Assembly (NCBI GenBank): GCA_947466005.1 | Contig: CANIBV010000002.1 | Location: forward strand, 1 to 57,582 | Length of the DNA: 57,582 nucleotides | Source: Spartobacteria bacterium | GTDB lineage: Bacteria; Verrucomicrobiota; Verrucomicrobiia; Chthoniobacterales; UBA6821 | Direction of reading: 5' to 3' | The notes under the pieces: generated by a model | What the model was told of the DNA's origin: nothing | What the model saw: the letters and a program-made list of their open reading frames with translations, nothing else | Databases searched by the model: none | Part shown: one piece after another, positions 1-10,933 of the stretch | Numbering within the stretch: the first letter of the stretch is position 1 | How the letters are laid out: every line of letters starts with the position of its first letter | Position numbers and translations under genes: made by a program

Positions 1-1293
1 ATAGGTGTCGTCATTCGCTTGGGCATCCGAAGTGACGAAGCTCGGCCCTCCCATCAAAGCACCCGGCACTGTCTTCCGGATGGCTTGCGCGGCTTGTCCG
101 TAGAGGGCGCCAAAATCTCGCGGATCGACCCGCTGTCCATCAGGCTCCTCGCCCAGTTCGTGACGACTGACCGGATACCCAACTCGCTTCACATACTCCG
201 CAAGGCCGGCGCCGTTCTCAGGGGTGTCGTAGAAGACGGGGATGGGTAGCATCACGGGAAGTCCTCGGGTAATGCCGGAGCGAAAGATCCGATCGATGCC
301 GGGTTGCTCCACCTTCGGATCGCGGTCGCCCTCGCGATGCCACGGATCGGTCGAGGAGGCAAAGGTGATGGTCTGCCCTTTGTTGGGTTGATGAATCACA
401 CGGTCGTCAAATGAGAATCGATCTGCCTGACCCGCGCAGATCTCCCGGATGGCATACCCCAGATGATCGCGGGGATCCGTGGAGCCTGGCAACGCCGTCT
501 CCGAACCCTCCGTCATCCAGATCCGGAGGTAGCGGGCCTTCACGGCATGATTCGCCAACCTCAGGAACTGGTCGCCTCCTTTTCCGGCGCCAACGCTGCC
601 TTGGGAAAAAGTGTGCCAGACGTGAGAAAAGAAACTTCCGGGATGCCCACCGAAATAAACGCGCCCCTTGGTGGCGTACTCGACCCGAAACTTCGTGGCG
701 AACGGCTCCGCCCATTGGATCCTGATCGCATTGATCGGAACGGGTTTCCCTAAATCGAGAACCACCCACTGGGGATGCCTACCATCCGATTCCCCCGTGC
801 ACGGTTTACACAGGTAGGGATTGCTCTTCCAGAAGGTCTTCGGATCGCCGTCGTCGAGCCTCGAATAGCCGTCGTCATTGGCCTCATCAAGGGTATTGCC
901 ACGCCGGGGCAGCTTGTAGCCGTAGGAGAGCAGGATCGGATGTGCTGGGTCAGGCTTGGCCTCAGATAACCAGTACCCCTGCCGCTGCTGAGGATCGCTC
1001 CAAGTACCCTTGGGATTCCAGTGCCACGCCTCCACCGCGAGCTCAGTGCGAAGTCGGATGGAAACCGGCCCAAGGCCCGCCCGAAGCATCTTTTTCACGC
1101 TCTGGGGGGAGAGCATGGGCCCGGTCTCCCCCTGCCAGTGACCGTCGAGCCCAGCTCCCAGCGCCTCATGCGGGTCAAACTTCGCCGTGGGATGACTTCC
1201 CAACTCCACCCTCACTTCACAGGGCATCGTCCCGGCTGCACGAAGAAATCCACTAAGCAGGAACAGGAGCAGCAAGAGTCTTTCCAATTTCAT
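1..1293 (-). CDS. Secreted discoidin-domain protein with glycoside-hydrolase-like C-terminal part (partial)
   Basis: The reading frame starts with ATG at 1293 and stays open for 431 codons to the window edge, so the C-terminus is missing. A hydrophobic leucine-rich signal peptide spans residues 1-21. Residues about 140-275 look like an F5/8 type C (discoidin) sugar-binding domain: they have the typical DDGDPKTFW and QWVVLDLGKP segments, followed by a strand rich in INAIRIQWAEP. From about residue 325 the sequence resembles a clan-A TIM-barrel glycosidase; ELGEEPDGQ at residues 379-387 is where such enzymes carry an acid/base glutamate. Protein with this layout usually binds and cuts extracellular polysaccharide. 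The substrate cannot be told. A 12-bp palindrome (1304-1315) lies just upstream of the start. Membership of a specific GH family is inferred, not shown. Confidence 0.75.
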   Translation of the reverse strand, partial: MKLERLLLLLFLLSGFLRAAGTMPCEVRVELGSHPTAKFDPHEALGAGLDGHWQGETGPMLSPQSVKKMLRAGLGPVSIRLRTELAVEAWHWNPKGTWSDPQQRQGYWLSEAKPDPAHPILLSYGYKLPRRGNTLDEANDDGYSRLDDGDPKTFWKSNPYLCKPCTGESDGRHPQWVVLDLGKPVPINAIRIQWAEPFATKFRVEYATKGRVYFGGHPGSFFSHVWHTFSQGSVGAGKGGDQFLRLANHAVKARYLRIWMTEGSETALPGSTDPRDHLGYAIREICAGQADRFSFDDRVIHQPNKGQTITFASSTDPWHREGDRDPKVEQPGIDRIFRSGITRGLPVMLPIPVFYDTPENGAGLAEYVKRVGYPVSRHELGEEPDGQRVDPRDFGALYGQAAQAIRKTVPGALMGGPSFVTSDAQANDDTY

Positions 1294-1303
1294 GGCGGTA
1301 TTT

Positions 1304-1315
1304 TTCACCTGTGAA
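1304..1315. promoter_or_regulatory. Short palindrome upstream of the discoidin/glycosidase gene
   Basis: TTCAC-CT-GTGAA is a perfect dyad ending 11 bases before the ATG of the leftward secreted-protein gene. Its position suits an operator, but no regulator is known and a dyad this short can occur by chance. Confidence 0.25.
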
Positions 1316-1382
1316 TCTGAACTAGAGCATTTTTGATTTATTCTGACGCTCGCAAAAAGGGTGAGGGGGAGAGAATGAATCT

Positions 1383-1569
1383 GGAACTCAGGAACTCAGG
1401 AAATGAATGAGACTGGCGAAGTGTCATGACAACGATGAAAGAACCGAGGACTCCTGCTCCATGGACGTAAGCAGAGAGTCTCTGTAGAGAGAACGTCTGC
1501 CTTCTTGGCATTGCTTTCCACCAATTGACAGTTTAGTTCTGCATTTCCCTTCCTGAGTTTATGAGTTCC
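1383..1569. repeat. Inverted-repeat-bounded segment of about 187 bp
   Basis: GGAACTCAGGAACTCAGG at 1383-1400 and the reverse complement of 1552-1569 agree at 16 of 18 positions. The left copy also contains a tandem AACTCAGG. The segment between has no gene. It could be a small non-autonomous element or a long cruciform. Confidence 0.45.
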
Positions 1570-1762
1570 ATATTAATCATGCAGTCTCCCCTCAAGCGAC
1601 AGATTGACCAGAAGATGCTCTAACTGACCCAAAGCGTACAGGCCTTCAATCCGTGTTTGGAAGTCGAGGGTCGATAGTCGAACGTCGAGGGTGCAATCAG
1701 CAGGCAGTATAAAGTGGGACGAAGGTCGAACAGCCCAACAGCCTATCCACCTAGAAAAGGAA

Positions 1763-1792
1763 CAGCCCACGACCGTTTCTGGTCGCGGGCTG
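1763..1792 (-). terminator. Rho-independent terminator after nrdB
   Basis: The arms CAGCCCACGACC (1763-1774) and GGTCGCGGGCTG (1781-1792) pair with one A-C mismatch around a 6-base loop. Read on the minus strand the hairpin is followed by a T-rich run (TTCCTTTTCT). It lies about 190 bases beyond the nrdB stop codon, so it probably ends the nrdAB transcript. Confidence 0.65.
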
Positions 1793-1980
1793 CGTCTGGG
1801 TGGGGCCTCGGGAGGGAAATCTACCGGTAGAGGGATTTTAGATGCGGAGCCATGAGATTGACCCTCCACCGCATGGCGACGAGAGGATTTTGTGTCCCGG
1901 CAAGGCGCCCAAGCGATAAGCGTAGTAAACCTACGGTAAGTGCAGGGCAACGCCGCCGGGGCGCAACAAGCCTCCTTCGC

Positions 1981-3042
1981 CTACCACTCGAGTTGGCCGG
2001 CGTTCTGATACGACGTCACCTTGGTCTCGAAGAAGTTGGCTTCCTTGGAGAGGTCGGCCACCTCGCTCATCCATGGGAACGGGTTCTGGCTTCCGAACTC
2101 GGGGGCCATATTTAGGCGGTCAAAGCGGCGATCCGCGATGTACTGGACGTACTCACGGAAGAGGCCGGCATTCAGTCCGAGGATTCCGCGCGGCATGCAA
2201 TCCTGGGCGTAGGCGACCTCAAGCTCGACAGCCTTGAGTATCATGGCGCGGACCTCTGCTTCGAGCTCCGGGGTCCATGCATCGGGATTCTCGGCACGGA
2301 TTCCGTTGATGAGGTCGATGCCGAAATTCAGGTGGATCGACTCGTCGCGCATGATGTACTCGAACTGCTGGCCGACGCCGACCATCTTGTTCTGGCGCTT
2401 GAAGGAGAGGAGCATCACAAATCCGCTGTAGAAGAAGATGCCCTCCATGATGACGTAGAAGCCGACAAGGTTCTTGAGGAAGGTCTGCAACCCCTCATTC
2501 GTCTCGGTCGAGAAGCCTTCCTCCATGATGGCGGAGGTGAGGGTCATCTCGAACGCATCCTTGTCGTGGATGGAGGTCACCTCGTGGTACATGTTGAATA
2601 CCTCGCGCTGATCGAGCGAGAGGCTCTCCACGATGTATTGGAATGTGTGCGTGTGGATGGCTTCCTCGAAGGCCTGACGGAGCAGGTACTGGCGAGCCTC
2701 GGGATTGGTGACGTGCTTGAAGATCGCTAGCACGATGTTGTTGCCCACAAGGCTCTCGGCAGTGCTGAAAAAACCGAGGTTGCGCATGATGACCTGGCGC
2801 TCCTCAGGGGTAAGTCGGTTGGACTTCCAGAGCTCGATGTCGCGCTGCATGGAGATCTCGTTCGGCATCCAGTGGTTGGAGCAGCCCTTGGTGTAGTAAT
2901 CCCAGGCCCAGGTGTACTTCAGGGGCATGAGCTGGTTCACATCGACCTGCTTGCAGTTGACGAGACGCTTCTGGTCGGGGTCGATCCGCTTACTGAGGTC
3001 GTGGAAGGTGGCGGGTTGGGAGGATGAGTTGCAGCAGGACAT
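1981..3042 (-). CDS. nrdB: Ribonucleoside-diphosphate reductase beta subunit, class Ic (Mn/Fe) type
   Basis: This 353-residue R2 subunit supplies the oxidant for dNTP synthesis by NrdA. It closely resembles the chlamydial class Ic protein. Predicted metal ligands are E96, E127, H130, E200, E234 and H237, all at a constant offset of +7 from the Chlamydia trachomatis numbering as I recall it. The first ligand is Glu where class Ia has Asp. The position of the tyrosyl radical is F134 (motif EEAIHTHTF), so no Tyr radical can form there and a Mn(IV)/Fe(III) cofactor is expected. The radical-transfer residues W58, Y229 and Y345 are kept. It lies 92 bases downstream of nrdA on the same strand, so the two are probably co-transcribed. 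The chlamydial comparison is from memory; the residues are seen directly. Confidence 0.95.
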   Translation of the reverse strand: MSCCNSSSQPATFHDLSKRIDPDQKRLVNCKQVDVNQLMPLKYTWAWDYYTKGCSNHWMPNEISMQRDIELWKSNRLTPEERQVIMRNLGFFSTAESLVGNNIVLAIFKHVTNPEARQYLLRQAFEEAIHTHTFQYIVESLSLDQREVFNMYHEVTSIHDKDAFEMTLTSAIMEEGFSTETNEGLQTFLKNLVGFYVIMEGIFFYSGFVMLLSFKRQNKMVGVGQQFEYIMRDESIHLNFGIDLINGIRAENPDAWTPELEAEVRAMILKAVELEVAYAQDCMPRGILGLNAGLFREYVQYIADRRFDRLNMAPEFGSQNPFPWMSEVADLSKEANFFETKVTSYQNAGQLEW

Positions 3043-3134
3043 GGTATGGTTTCTCCAGGGGTTTGTTTAATCTAAATGGATCTTACTGGGACTGCCAGTG
3101 GGTAAATAACGAAGGGGTGCTTCTAAGGTTGTTT

Positions 3135-6041
<2,907 letters not shown>

Positions 6042-6044
6042 AAA

Positions 6045-6060
6045 ACACTACATGTTGTGT
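6045..6060 (-). promoter_or_regulatory. NrdR box 1
   Basis: ACACTACATGTTGTGT fits the 16-base NrdR consensus (ACACWATATATWGTGT, with Y and R allowed in the centre) at every position, and is itself nearly palindromic. NrdR is the ATP-cone repressor of bacterial ribonucleotide reductase genes. The box is 3 bases upstream of the longest nrdA start. Confidence 0.8.
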
Positions 6061-6076
6061 ACCGTGGATCTGACGA

Positions 6077-6092
6077 CCGCTATTTGTAGGTC
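6077..6092 (-). promoter_or_regulatory. NrdR box 2 (degenerate)
   Basis: The core CTATTTGTAG (6080-6089) matches the NrdR core CTATATRTAG except at one position, with degenerate flanks. It starts 32 bases from the start of box 1, about three helical turns, which is the usual spacing of tandem NrdR boxes. Confidence 0.6.
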
Positions 6093-6287
6093 ATACAGCG
6101 ACATCTGGTCAACGGGAATTGTGAGGGATTTTCTTTTTTTCTTTTTCTCTTTCGAGAGGGTGAAAATTGGGGTGTGACTGCTGATTTTCGGGTGGAAAAA
6201 CCATCCCCGCAAGACGAAGAAGAGGTGCGGATAAATTAAAAAGAGGAAAAAGATTGCAGCCCCATTGAGGGAGCTAGTGGCTCTTTT

Positions 6288-7523
6288 TTATTGGCTGCGC
6301 AGGGTCACATCGTCCCCCGAGAGCAGAACAAGAGCCTCGCCGACCAAGAACAGTGATCCAGTGAGTAAAACAGGGGTTTGCCGGGCAACATCGGAGGACT
6401 CAACGGTCGCCATAGCCTGGCCAAGAGTTCCGTAGACGCGGGTGGGAACCCCCAGAAAGGCCGCTAACTCTGCCAAAAGCCCAGGATCCACCCCCCTCTC
6501 GGAGGCCACCGGAACCAGAAGAATTTCCTCCGCAAGAGGTGCAAGCTCAGCGAGCAGTGCCGCAGGATCCTTGTCGGCAAGTGCCCCAAAGATCAAGCGG
6601 CAGCGCTGCCCGCCGAATTCCTCCCTCCACGTGGCAACCAACTGACGCGCTGCATGGACATTGTGAGCCCCATCCAGAATCAGTTTCCCTCCGAGCAACC
6701 GTTGGAATCGCCCCGGCCATGTGACCGAGACAAGCCCGCGGGCGACTGACTCCTCCCTCAGTTCGAATCCCGCCGCTGACACGAGCGCCAGGGCCAACGC
6801 GGCATTGTGGCGCTGATGAGAGCCTGCCAGTCCCAGAGCGGTCGTCCGGGGAAGAGGCTCCGTGATCCATTGAATGGGGGTTCCAAGCTCTTCGGCCACG
6901 ATGGCGAGGGCAGCGGCCACATCCGCTTCCTGGGAGGCAATCACGGTCGGAATACCCAATCGGAAGATTCCGGCCTTTTCCCGGGCAATCTCGGGGAGTG
7001 TCGCCCCAAGCCACTCGGTATGATCAAGCGCGATCGGCGTGATCGCACAGGCCAGCTTGGGAGCAAGATTTGTGGCGTCCAAGCGACCACCGAGTCCCGT
7101 CTCCAGAACAACAACCTCGCAGCCGGCGCGGTTAAAGAGGTCAAAGGCCAGCGCCGTCACCAACTCAAAGAACGTCGGTTGATCCGCCGTAATCCAGCCC
7201 TCAGTCGCTTCCTGAATTCTGCGTATCCCCTCCCCCAACTCCTCGGCGCCCGCATTCACCCCATCGATCCTGATCCGCTCCGAAAAATCGACCAGATGAG
7301 GAGAGGTGTAGAGGCCGACGCGATGACCCGAAGCACGGAGCAAGGATTCGGCAAAGGCGGAGACGGATCCTTTCCCATTCGTCCCGGCCACATGGAGACA
7401 ACGGAGGCTCTTCTCCGGATTGCCGAGCGCCGCCAATAGTCGCTCCATACGTTCCAGACCCGGCCGAATGCCACGACTCTGGGTAGCCTTCAGCCAATCG
7501 AGGGGGGAGGAATCGGGGGACAT
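6288..7523 (-). CDS. folC: Bifunctional folylpolyglutamate synthase / dihydrofolate synthase
   Basis: This 411-residue Mur-ligase-like enzyme adds glutamate to dihydropteroate and to folates using ATP. The P-loop GTNGKGS is at residues 47-53, followed by SPHLVDFSERIRIDG. TGLGGRLDATN and LDGAHNVHAA are typical FolC motifs later in the chain. It lies 118 bases downstream of accD in the same direction; accD-folC is a widespread bacterial pair. Length is normal for the family. The gap between the genes contains one copy of a dispersed 38-base repeat (7549-7586), which sits just before this start codon. Confidence 0.93.
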   Translation of the reverse strand: MSPDSSPLDWLKATQSRGIRPGLERMERLLAALGNPEKSLRCLHVAGTNGKGSVSAFAESLLRASGHRVGLYTSPHLVDFSERIRIDGVNAGAEELGEGIRRIQEATEGWITADQPTFFELVTALAFDLFNRAGCEVVVLETGLGGRLDATNLAPKLACAITPIALDHTEWLGATLPEIAREKAGIFRLGIPTVIASQEADVAAALAIVAEELGTPIQWITEPLPRTTALGLAGSHQRHNAALALALVSAAGFELREESVARGLVSVTWPGRFQRLLGGKLILDGAHNVHAARQLVATWREEFGGQRCRLIFGALADKDPAALLAELAPLAEEILLVPVASERGVDPGLLAELAAFLGVPTRVYGTLGQAMATVESSDVARQTPVLLTGSLFLVGEALVLLSGDDVTLRSQ

Positions 7524-7548
7524 GGAATAAGATCAAAACCTGAAAGCT

Positions 7549-7586
7549 GCCGTAACGGATGCGTAGCAACGGCCGGGCAAGCAAAC
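7549..7586 (-). repeat. Dispersed 38-base repeat, copy A
   Basis: On the minus strand this begins GTTTGCTTGCCCGGCCGTTG and ends CATCCGTTACGGC. It matches copy C (22670-22707) at 37 of 38 positions and copy B (15111-15148) less closely. It lies in the accD-folC gap, in the same orientation as those genes. Confidence 0.75.
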
Positions 7587-7641
7587 TTGGAACATGAAAG
7601 ATTCAGGTCTCAGCCTTCAGCTTTCATCCCTCTTCCTCCCA

Positions 7642-8484
7642 CTACTTTCCCATCAGATGCCCGATGATCGTGATGATCGTCTCACGCATCTTGGAACGGG
7701 GGACAATCTCATCGACCAGGCCATGCTCGAGCAGAAACTCTGCGGTCTGGAATCCAGAGGGAAGCTCTTGATGGGTCGTCTCACGGATCACGCGTGGACC
7801 AGCGAATCCGATCATGGCCTTCGGTTCGGCCAGGGCGATGTCACCCAAGGTAGCAAAGCTCGCCATGACACCGGCCGTCGTCGGATTTGTCAGGACAGCG
7901 ATGTAGGGAAGCCCTGCTTCACTGTGACGTGCGAGCGCGCCGCTGGTCTTGGCCATCTGCATCAGAGAGAGCACTCCCTCGTACATGCGGGCACCTCCGG
8001 AGGCGCAGACGATGATGATGGGGCGCTTGGCCTTTGTGGAGGCCTCGATCGTGCGGGTGATCTTCTCGCCCACCACCGAGCCCATCGTTGCGGCCAAGAA
8101 AGAGAAATCCATCACCGCCAAGCCGATGGGGTGACCCCCCATCTTTCCGGATCCGGTGATCACTGCGTCAATCAGGCCGGTTTTCTGGCGATAGGTCATG
8201 AGGCGATCCTCGTAGGTCGCCACTCCCTTGAAGCCAAGGGGATCGACCGCCATCATGGCTGCGTCACTCTCCTCAAAGGTCCCCTCGTCCACCAGCGTGG
8301 AGATCCGCTCATGGGCTCCCATCGTGAAGTGGTACCCGCATTTTGGGCAGACACGCATGTTCTCCTCGACGGCTAGATGATGCACCATCTCGGAGCATCC
8401 TGGGCACTTCGTCCAGAGCCCCTCCGGCATCTCACGTCGCTTCTTGTCAGAAAACTTCAGTGTCGGCTTTTTGAAAATCGTCAT
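7642..8484 (-). CDS. accD: Acetyl-CoA carboxylase carboxyltransferase subunit beta
   Basis: With the AccA subunit this protein transfers carboxyl from biotin to acetyl-CoA, making malonyl-CoA for fatty-acid synthesis. An N-terminal four-cysteine zinc ribbon (C27, C30, C46, C49) precedes the carboxyltransferase domain, which has GHPIGLAVMDFSFLAATMGS and the GGARMYEG oxyanion region. I place the start at the ATG at 8484, giving 280 residues; an in-frame TTG three codons upstream is a weaker option. It is followed in the same direction by folC. The accA subunit is not in the window. Confidence 0.95.
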   Translation of the reverse strand: MTIFKKPTLKFSDKKRREMPEGLWTKCPGCSEMVHHLAVEENMRVCPKCGYHFTMGAHERISTLVDEGTFEESDAAMMAVDPLGFKGVATYEDRLMTYRQKTGLIDAVITGSGKMGGHPIGLAVMDFSFLAATMGSVVGEKITRTIEASTKAKRPIIIVCASGGARMYEGVLSLMQMAKTSGALARHSEAGLPYIAVLTNPTTAGVMASFATLGDIALAEPKAMIGFAGPRVIRETTHQELPSGFQTAEFLLEHGLVDEIVPRSKMRETIITIIGHLMGK

Positions 8485-8610
8485 CGCGTTCAATTCTGCA
8501 TTAAACCGGTGGCGAATGGGAAGCCTCGCCTCACGCGGGGAGTGAGGGTGAAAGGTATGAAACTACAAAGTGTGAAAGTTTTTTAGAGCACACCTTCCTG
8601 CTTTGAACTT

Positions 8611-9354
8611 CTATCCCCTCGCGATTGTTACCGCACAGACCTCCGAGGCCCCCTCCTCCCTCAGGATGGCGGCACAGGCGTCCAGCGTCGTCCCAGTCGT
8701 CGTGACATCATCCACTAGGAGAATCGTGGCATCGCTTGGGATGGCGCGCTTCAGGGCAAAGGCCCCTTCCAGATTTTCCATGCGTCTGGTCCTGTCAAAT
8801 CCTGCCTGGGGTGCGGTGGCACGCGTGCGCTTGAGTGCCCTGATGACCGGGATTCCCAGCTTCTTTGCGAGACGGGAGGCAAGCAGTTCTGATTGATTGA
8901 ACTCACGTTCCCTCTCCCTGAGGGAGTGAAGGGGGACAGGCACGATGACGTCGAATTCCTTTCCCTTTATCCTGGGATCCTCCAGAGCCGTCACAAGCAG
9001 ATCACCCAGCAGGCAGATGAGACTCTGGTCCCGTCCATACTTGAATCGTTGGATCAACTCGCGAACGATCCCCTCGTAGCGGCAGGCCGCCACGATCACC
9101 GAGAGGTGCCAGCGGCGCCCGTCGCAGTTTGGGCAGAGGAAAATCCCGGCCATGGGATGGGAGCAGGTCGGACAACAGTGAGCAGGAGGCGGCAGGATCG
9201 ACTTCCTGCACTCATCACAGATCACCCCCTCCTTGCTTCCCTCGCCTGGGAGGCGGCAACCGCAGGCGGCGCAATGGGCCGGGTAGAAGAGGCTGAGCAG
9301 TGCCGCACCAACCCGCGAAAGGAGATCCCGACGAGGGAGTGAATCAAGCTCCAT
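8611..9354 (-). CDS. ComF family phosphoribosyltransferase-like protein
   Basis: The protein has 247 residues. The N-terminus carries two cysteine clusters forming probable zinc ribbons (C28/C31/C33 with C46/C49, then C60/C61/C64 with C74/C77). The C-terminus has the type I phosphoribosyltransferase PRPP loop VDDVTTTG at about 214-221. This is the ComF/GntX layout, linked to DNA uptake in competent bacteria, although many ComF homologues occur outside competence loci and no other com gene is seen here. It starts 9 bases after the end of the upstream CPBP gene, so the two are probably one operon. Confidence 0.85.
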   Translation of the reverse strand: MELDSLPRRDLLSRVGAALLSLFYPAHCAACGCRLPGEGSKEGVICDECRKSILPPPAHCCPTCSHPMAGIFLCPNCDGRRWHLSVIVAACRYEGIVRELIQRFKYGRDQSLICLLGDLLVTALEDPRIKGKEFDVIVPVPLHSLREREREFNQSELLASRLAKKLGIPVIRALKRTRATAPQAGFDRTRRMENLEGAFALKRAIPSDATILLVDDVTTTGTTLDACAAILREEGASEVCAVTIARG

Positions 9355-9363
9355 GCGAGGTGA

Positions 9364-10338
9364 TCAACGCGTCCGCGCGCGAAAGATCGGGGGGCGCTCA
9401 CGCTTCCGGAGCAGCACAGCGGCGAAGACTCCCGCAATCAGGAGAGAGGCTAGGGGCACCAGTCCCACCGGCACCATCCCGTTGCATTGAGAGGGACCAA
9501 AGAACGGCAGAAGTCCTCCGGGAGGAGACACCTGAAAACCCGCGGCGACGTTGAAGAGCTGCTGTCCAAGAATCCAGCAGGAATGAAGTCCGAATGCAGC
9601 CCAAAGCGAGGCCGTACGGACCGTCATCCAGGCGAGAATCAGCCCTGCGGCAAAGAGCGTCGCAAAGGCGAGTGAAAGGATAGGCCAAGGAGGCAGCGCA
9701 CTTCCGAGAGAGCCCAGTATGGCAAACCCACTCGACCAAACCGGAGAGGCAGCATGGGACCCTGCAGAGGGGAGATTCAGGAAGTGAACCCCGGCAAAGA
9801 GCGCCGAGGAATAAATGATCGCCAGGATGGGGTTCGTGAACTGGCGGAAAAAACCGAGCAGCACCCCTCGGAAGAGAAACTCCTCGATAGCCGCCACAAC
9901 GAGGGCCGTCATCAGAACCCTGGGCAGCGCATGCAGAACGGAGGTGTCCCATCCATGGCGCAGGAGAAAGGAACCGGAGAGCAGCAGCAGGGGCTGCAGG
10001 AGAATAGCGCAGAGCACCCCCGCAGCCAGCCCGACGGAGAGATCACGTAGGGGGCTTGGATTGCGCTTGATGCCGAACTCCGCAAGGGAGCGGATGCGCA
10101 GCGAGCGAAGGAGGGGCCACAGCAGGAGAATCGCGGCCACCTGCAAGCTGCGCGAGAGGTACCGGTGAAACGGCATCCCCTGAACGTTTCCAATCAGACC
10201 ATGAAGCCAGTCAGGAGGAAGCACCTGGATGAGGTGCCAGGCCTGAGGAGCAGCCAACGCTCCACCCAGGAGAACAAGGACCAAGTAGAGAAAAATCTTC
10301 CCGAGTGAGCTCACGCAAGGGAAGCTACCACCCGCCAC
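9364..10338 (-). CDS. CPBP (CAAX-type) intramembrane metalloprotease
   Basis: This 324-residue multi-spanning membrane protein has the Abi/CPBP signature EEFLFR at residues 152-157 and further conserved histidines in FAGVHFL (near 185) and FGLHSCW (near 273), the expected metal-site residues. The family includes CAAX prenyl proteases of eukaryotes and bacterial proteins tied to bacteriocin immunity or envelope functions; the substrate is unknown. The start is a GTG at 10338, with further GTG options a few codons inside. The ComF-like gene follows after 9 bases. Confidence 0.85.
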   Translation of the reverse strand: MAGGSFPCVSSLGKIFLYLVLVLLGGALAAPQAWHLIQVLPPDWLHGLIGNVQGMPFHRYLSRSLQVAAILLLWPLLRSLRIRSLAEFGIKRNPSPLRDLSVGLAAGVLCAILLQPLLLLSGSFLLRHGWDTSVLHALPRVLMTALVVAAIEEFLFRGVLLGFFRQFTNPILAIIYSSALFAGVHFLNLPSAGSHAASPVWSSGFAILGSLGSALPPWPILSLAFATLFAAGLILAWMTVRTASLWAAFGLHSCWILGQQLFNVAAGFQVSPPGGLLPFFGPSQCNGMVPVGLVPLASLLIAGVFAAVLLRKRERPPIFRARTR

Positions 10339-10398
10339 TCCTCAATACCAAGCATTGCGTTCACTCATGAAATCATCCGCCCAATCAGAAGCCGCCCA

Positions 10399-10671
10399 AT
10401 GAGAGGCAATCATGAATGGACGCTCCGCGATGAGGATGGGGTGAAGCGGGAAATCCGCGTCATCAAGGAAGCCGGCCTCTTCCGCTTCCAGACCAAGCGC
10501 TCGGATGCAGCGATGTGGACATACTACGACAACAAGAAGACCAAGCCCCCTGCGGCCGACGTCGAGTCGCTGATCGAAGTCCTGGAGCGCAAGTACCAGC
10601 GGAAGCGCACACCCTACAGCGACCTGCTTCTTGCCAAGAAGATGTTGGCCGATGTTTCGAGCCCAAGGTGA
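10399..10671 (+). CDS. Small conserved-looking protein of unknown function
   Basis: A 90-residue, charged, soluble protein without signal peptide or membrane segment. It opens with a strand-rich part (WTLRDEDGVKREIRVIKEAG, RFQTKRSD) and ends with a predicted helix (ESLIEVLERKYQRKRTPY) followed by a lysine-rich tail. Codon use resembles its neighbours and there is a clear ATG, so I take it as real, but I do not recognise the family. It stands alone, divergent from the CPBP gene and convergent with nusG. Confidence 0.6.
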   Translation: MRGNHEWTLRDEDGVKREIRVIKEAGLFRFQTKRSDAAMWTYYDNKKTKPPAADVESLIEVLERKYQRKRTPYSDLLLAKKMLADVSSPR

Positions 10672-10681
10672 GCGGTAAGGT

Positions 10682-10710
10682 TTTTAGACTGAAGACTGGC
10701 TGTTAGGTTA
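10682..10710 (-). repeat. Short AGTCTTCAGTCT intergenic repeat
   Basis: The minus strand reads CAGTCTTCAGTCTAAAAACC. Related sequence occurs at 38841-38869, 44453-44482 and 53470-53493, always between genes. Confidence 0.4.
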
Positions 10711-10729
10711 GAGCCGAAGAATACAGACG

Positions 10730-10752
10730 AAAAAAACCTCGCTAGGCGCGAG
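10730..10752 (-). terminator. Probable terminator of the tuf-secE-nusG operon
   Basis: On the minus strand the stem CTCGC / GCGAG (loop GCCTA) is followed by seven T residues. It lies about 180 bases beyond the nusG stop codon. The stem is only 5 bp, so strength is uncertain. Confidence 0.45.
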
Positions 10753-10761
10753 AGCGAAGCA

Positions 10762-10776
10762 GTAGTAGAGCTACGG
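10762..10776. repeat. Short dyad repeat GTAGTARASCTACGG
   Basis: GTAGTAGAGCTACGG here and GTAGTAAACCTACGG at 1922-1936 differ at two positions. Both have a CTAC/GTAG dyad and are flanked by AGCGA-rich sequence, suggesting a REP-like intergenic repeat. Confidence 0.4.
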
Positions 10777-10933
10777 CGAGCGAGCAGCATCACAGCCCAC
10801 GCCAAAAGCAAGCAACAAGGGTTATGACGAGAGGGTGTGGGATGGAGTGCCAGGCATGCGAGCGCAGCGGTATATCCTCATTCCGCAAGTGAGCAATAAC
10901 GCCGCAAGCCGCCCAAAGCCGCCGTCAGAACGG

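Larger units (their letters stand above)
1294..1980. other. Intergenic region with repeats, no supported gene
   Basis: No convincing gene lies between the leftward secreted-protein gene and nrdB. The stretch holds an end-like motif TAGAGCATTTTTGATT (1323-1338), a pair of 18-base inverted repeats (1383-1400 and 1552-1569), the nrdB terminator hairpin (1763-1792) and a short dyad-containing repeat at 1922-1936. Open frames here have no recognisable domain. Confidence 0.6.

Noticed and set aside
1573..1950. Minus-strand open frame in the gap before nrdB
   Set aside because: It runs through the terminator hairpin and a repeat; no domain and no plausible start context.
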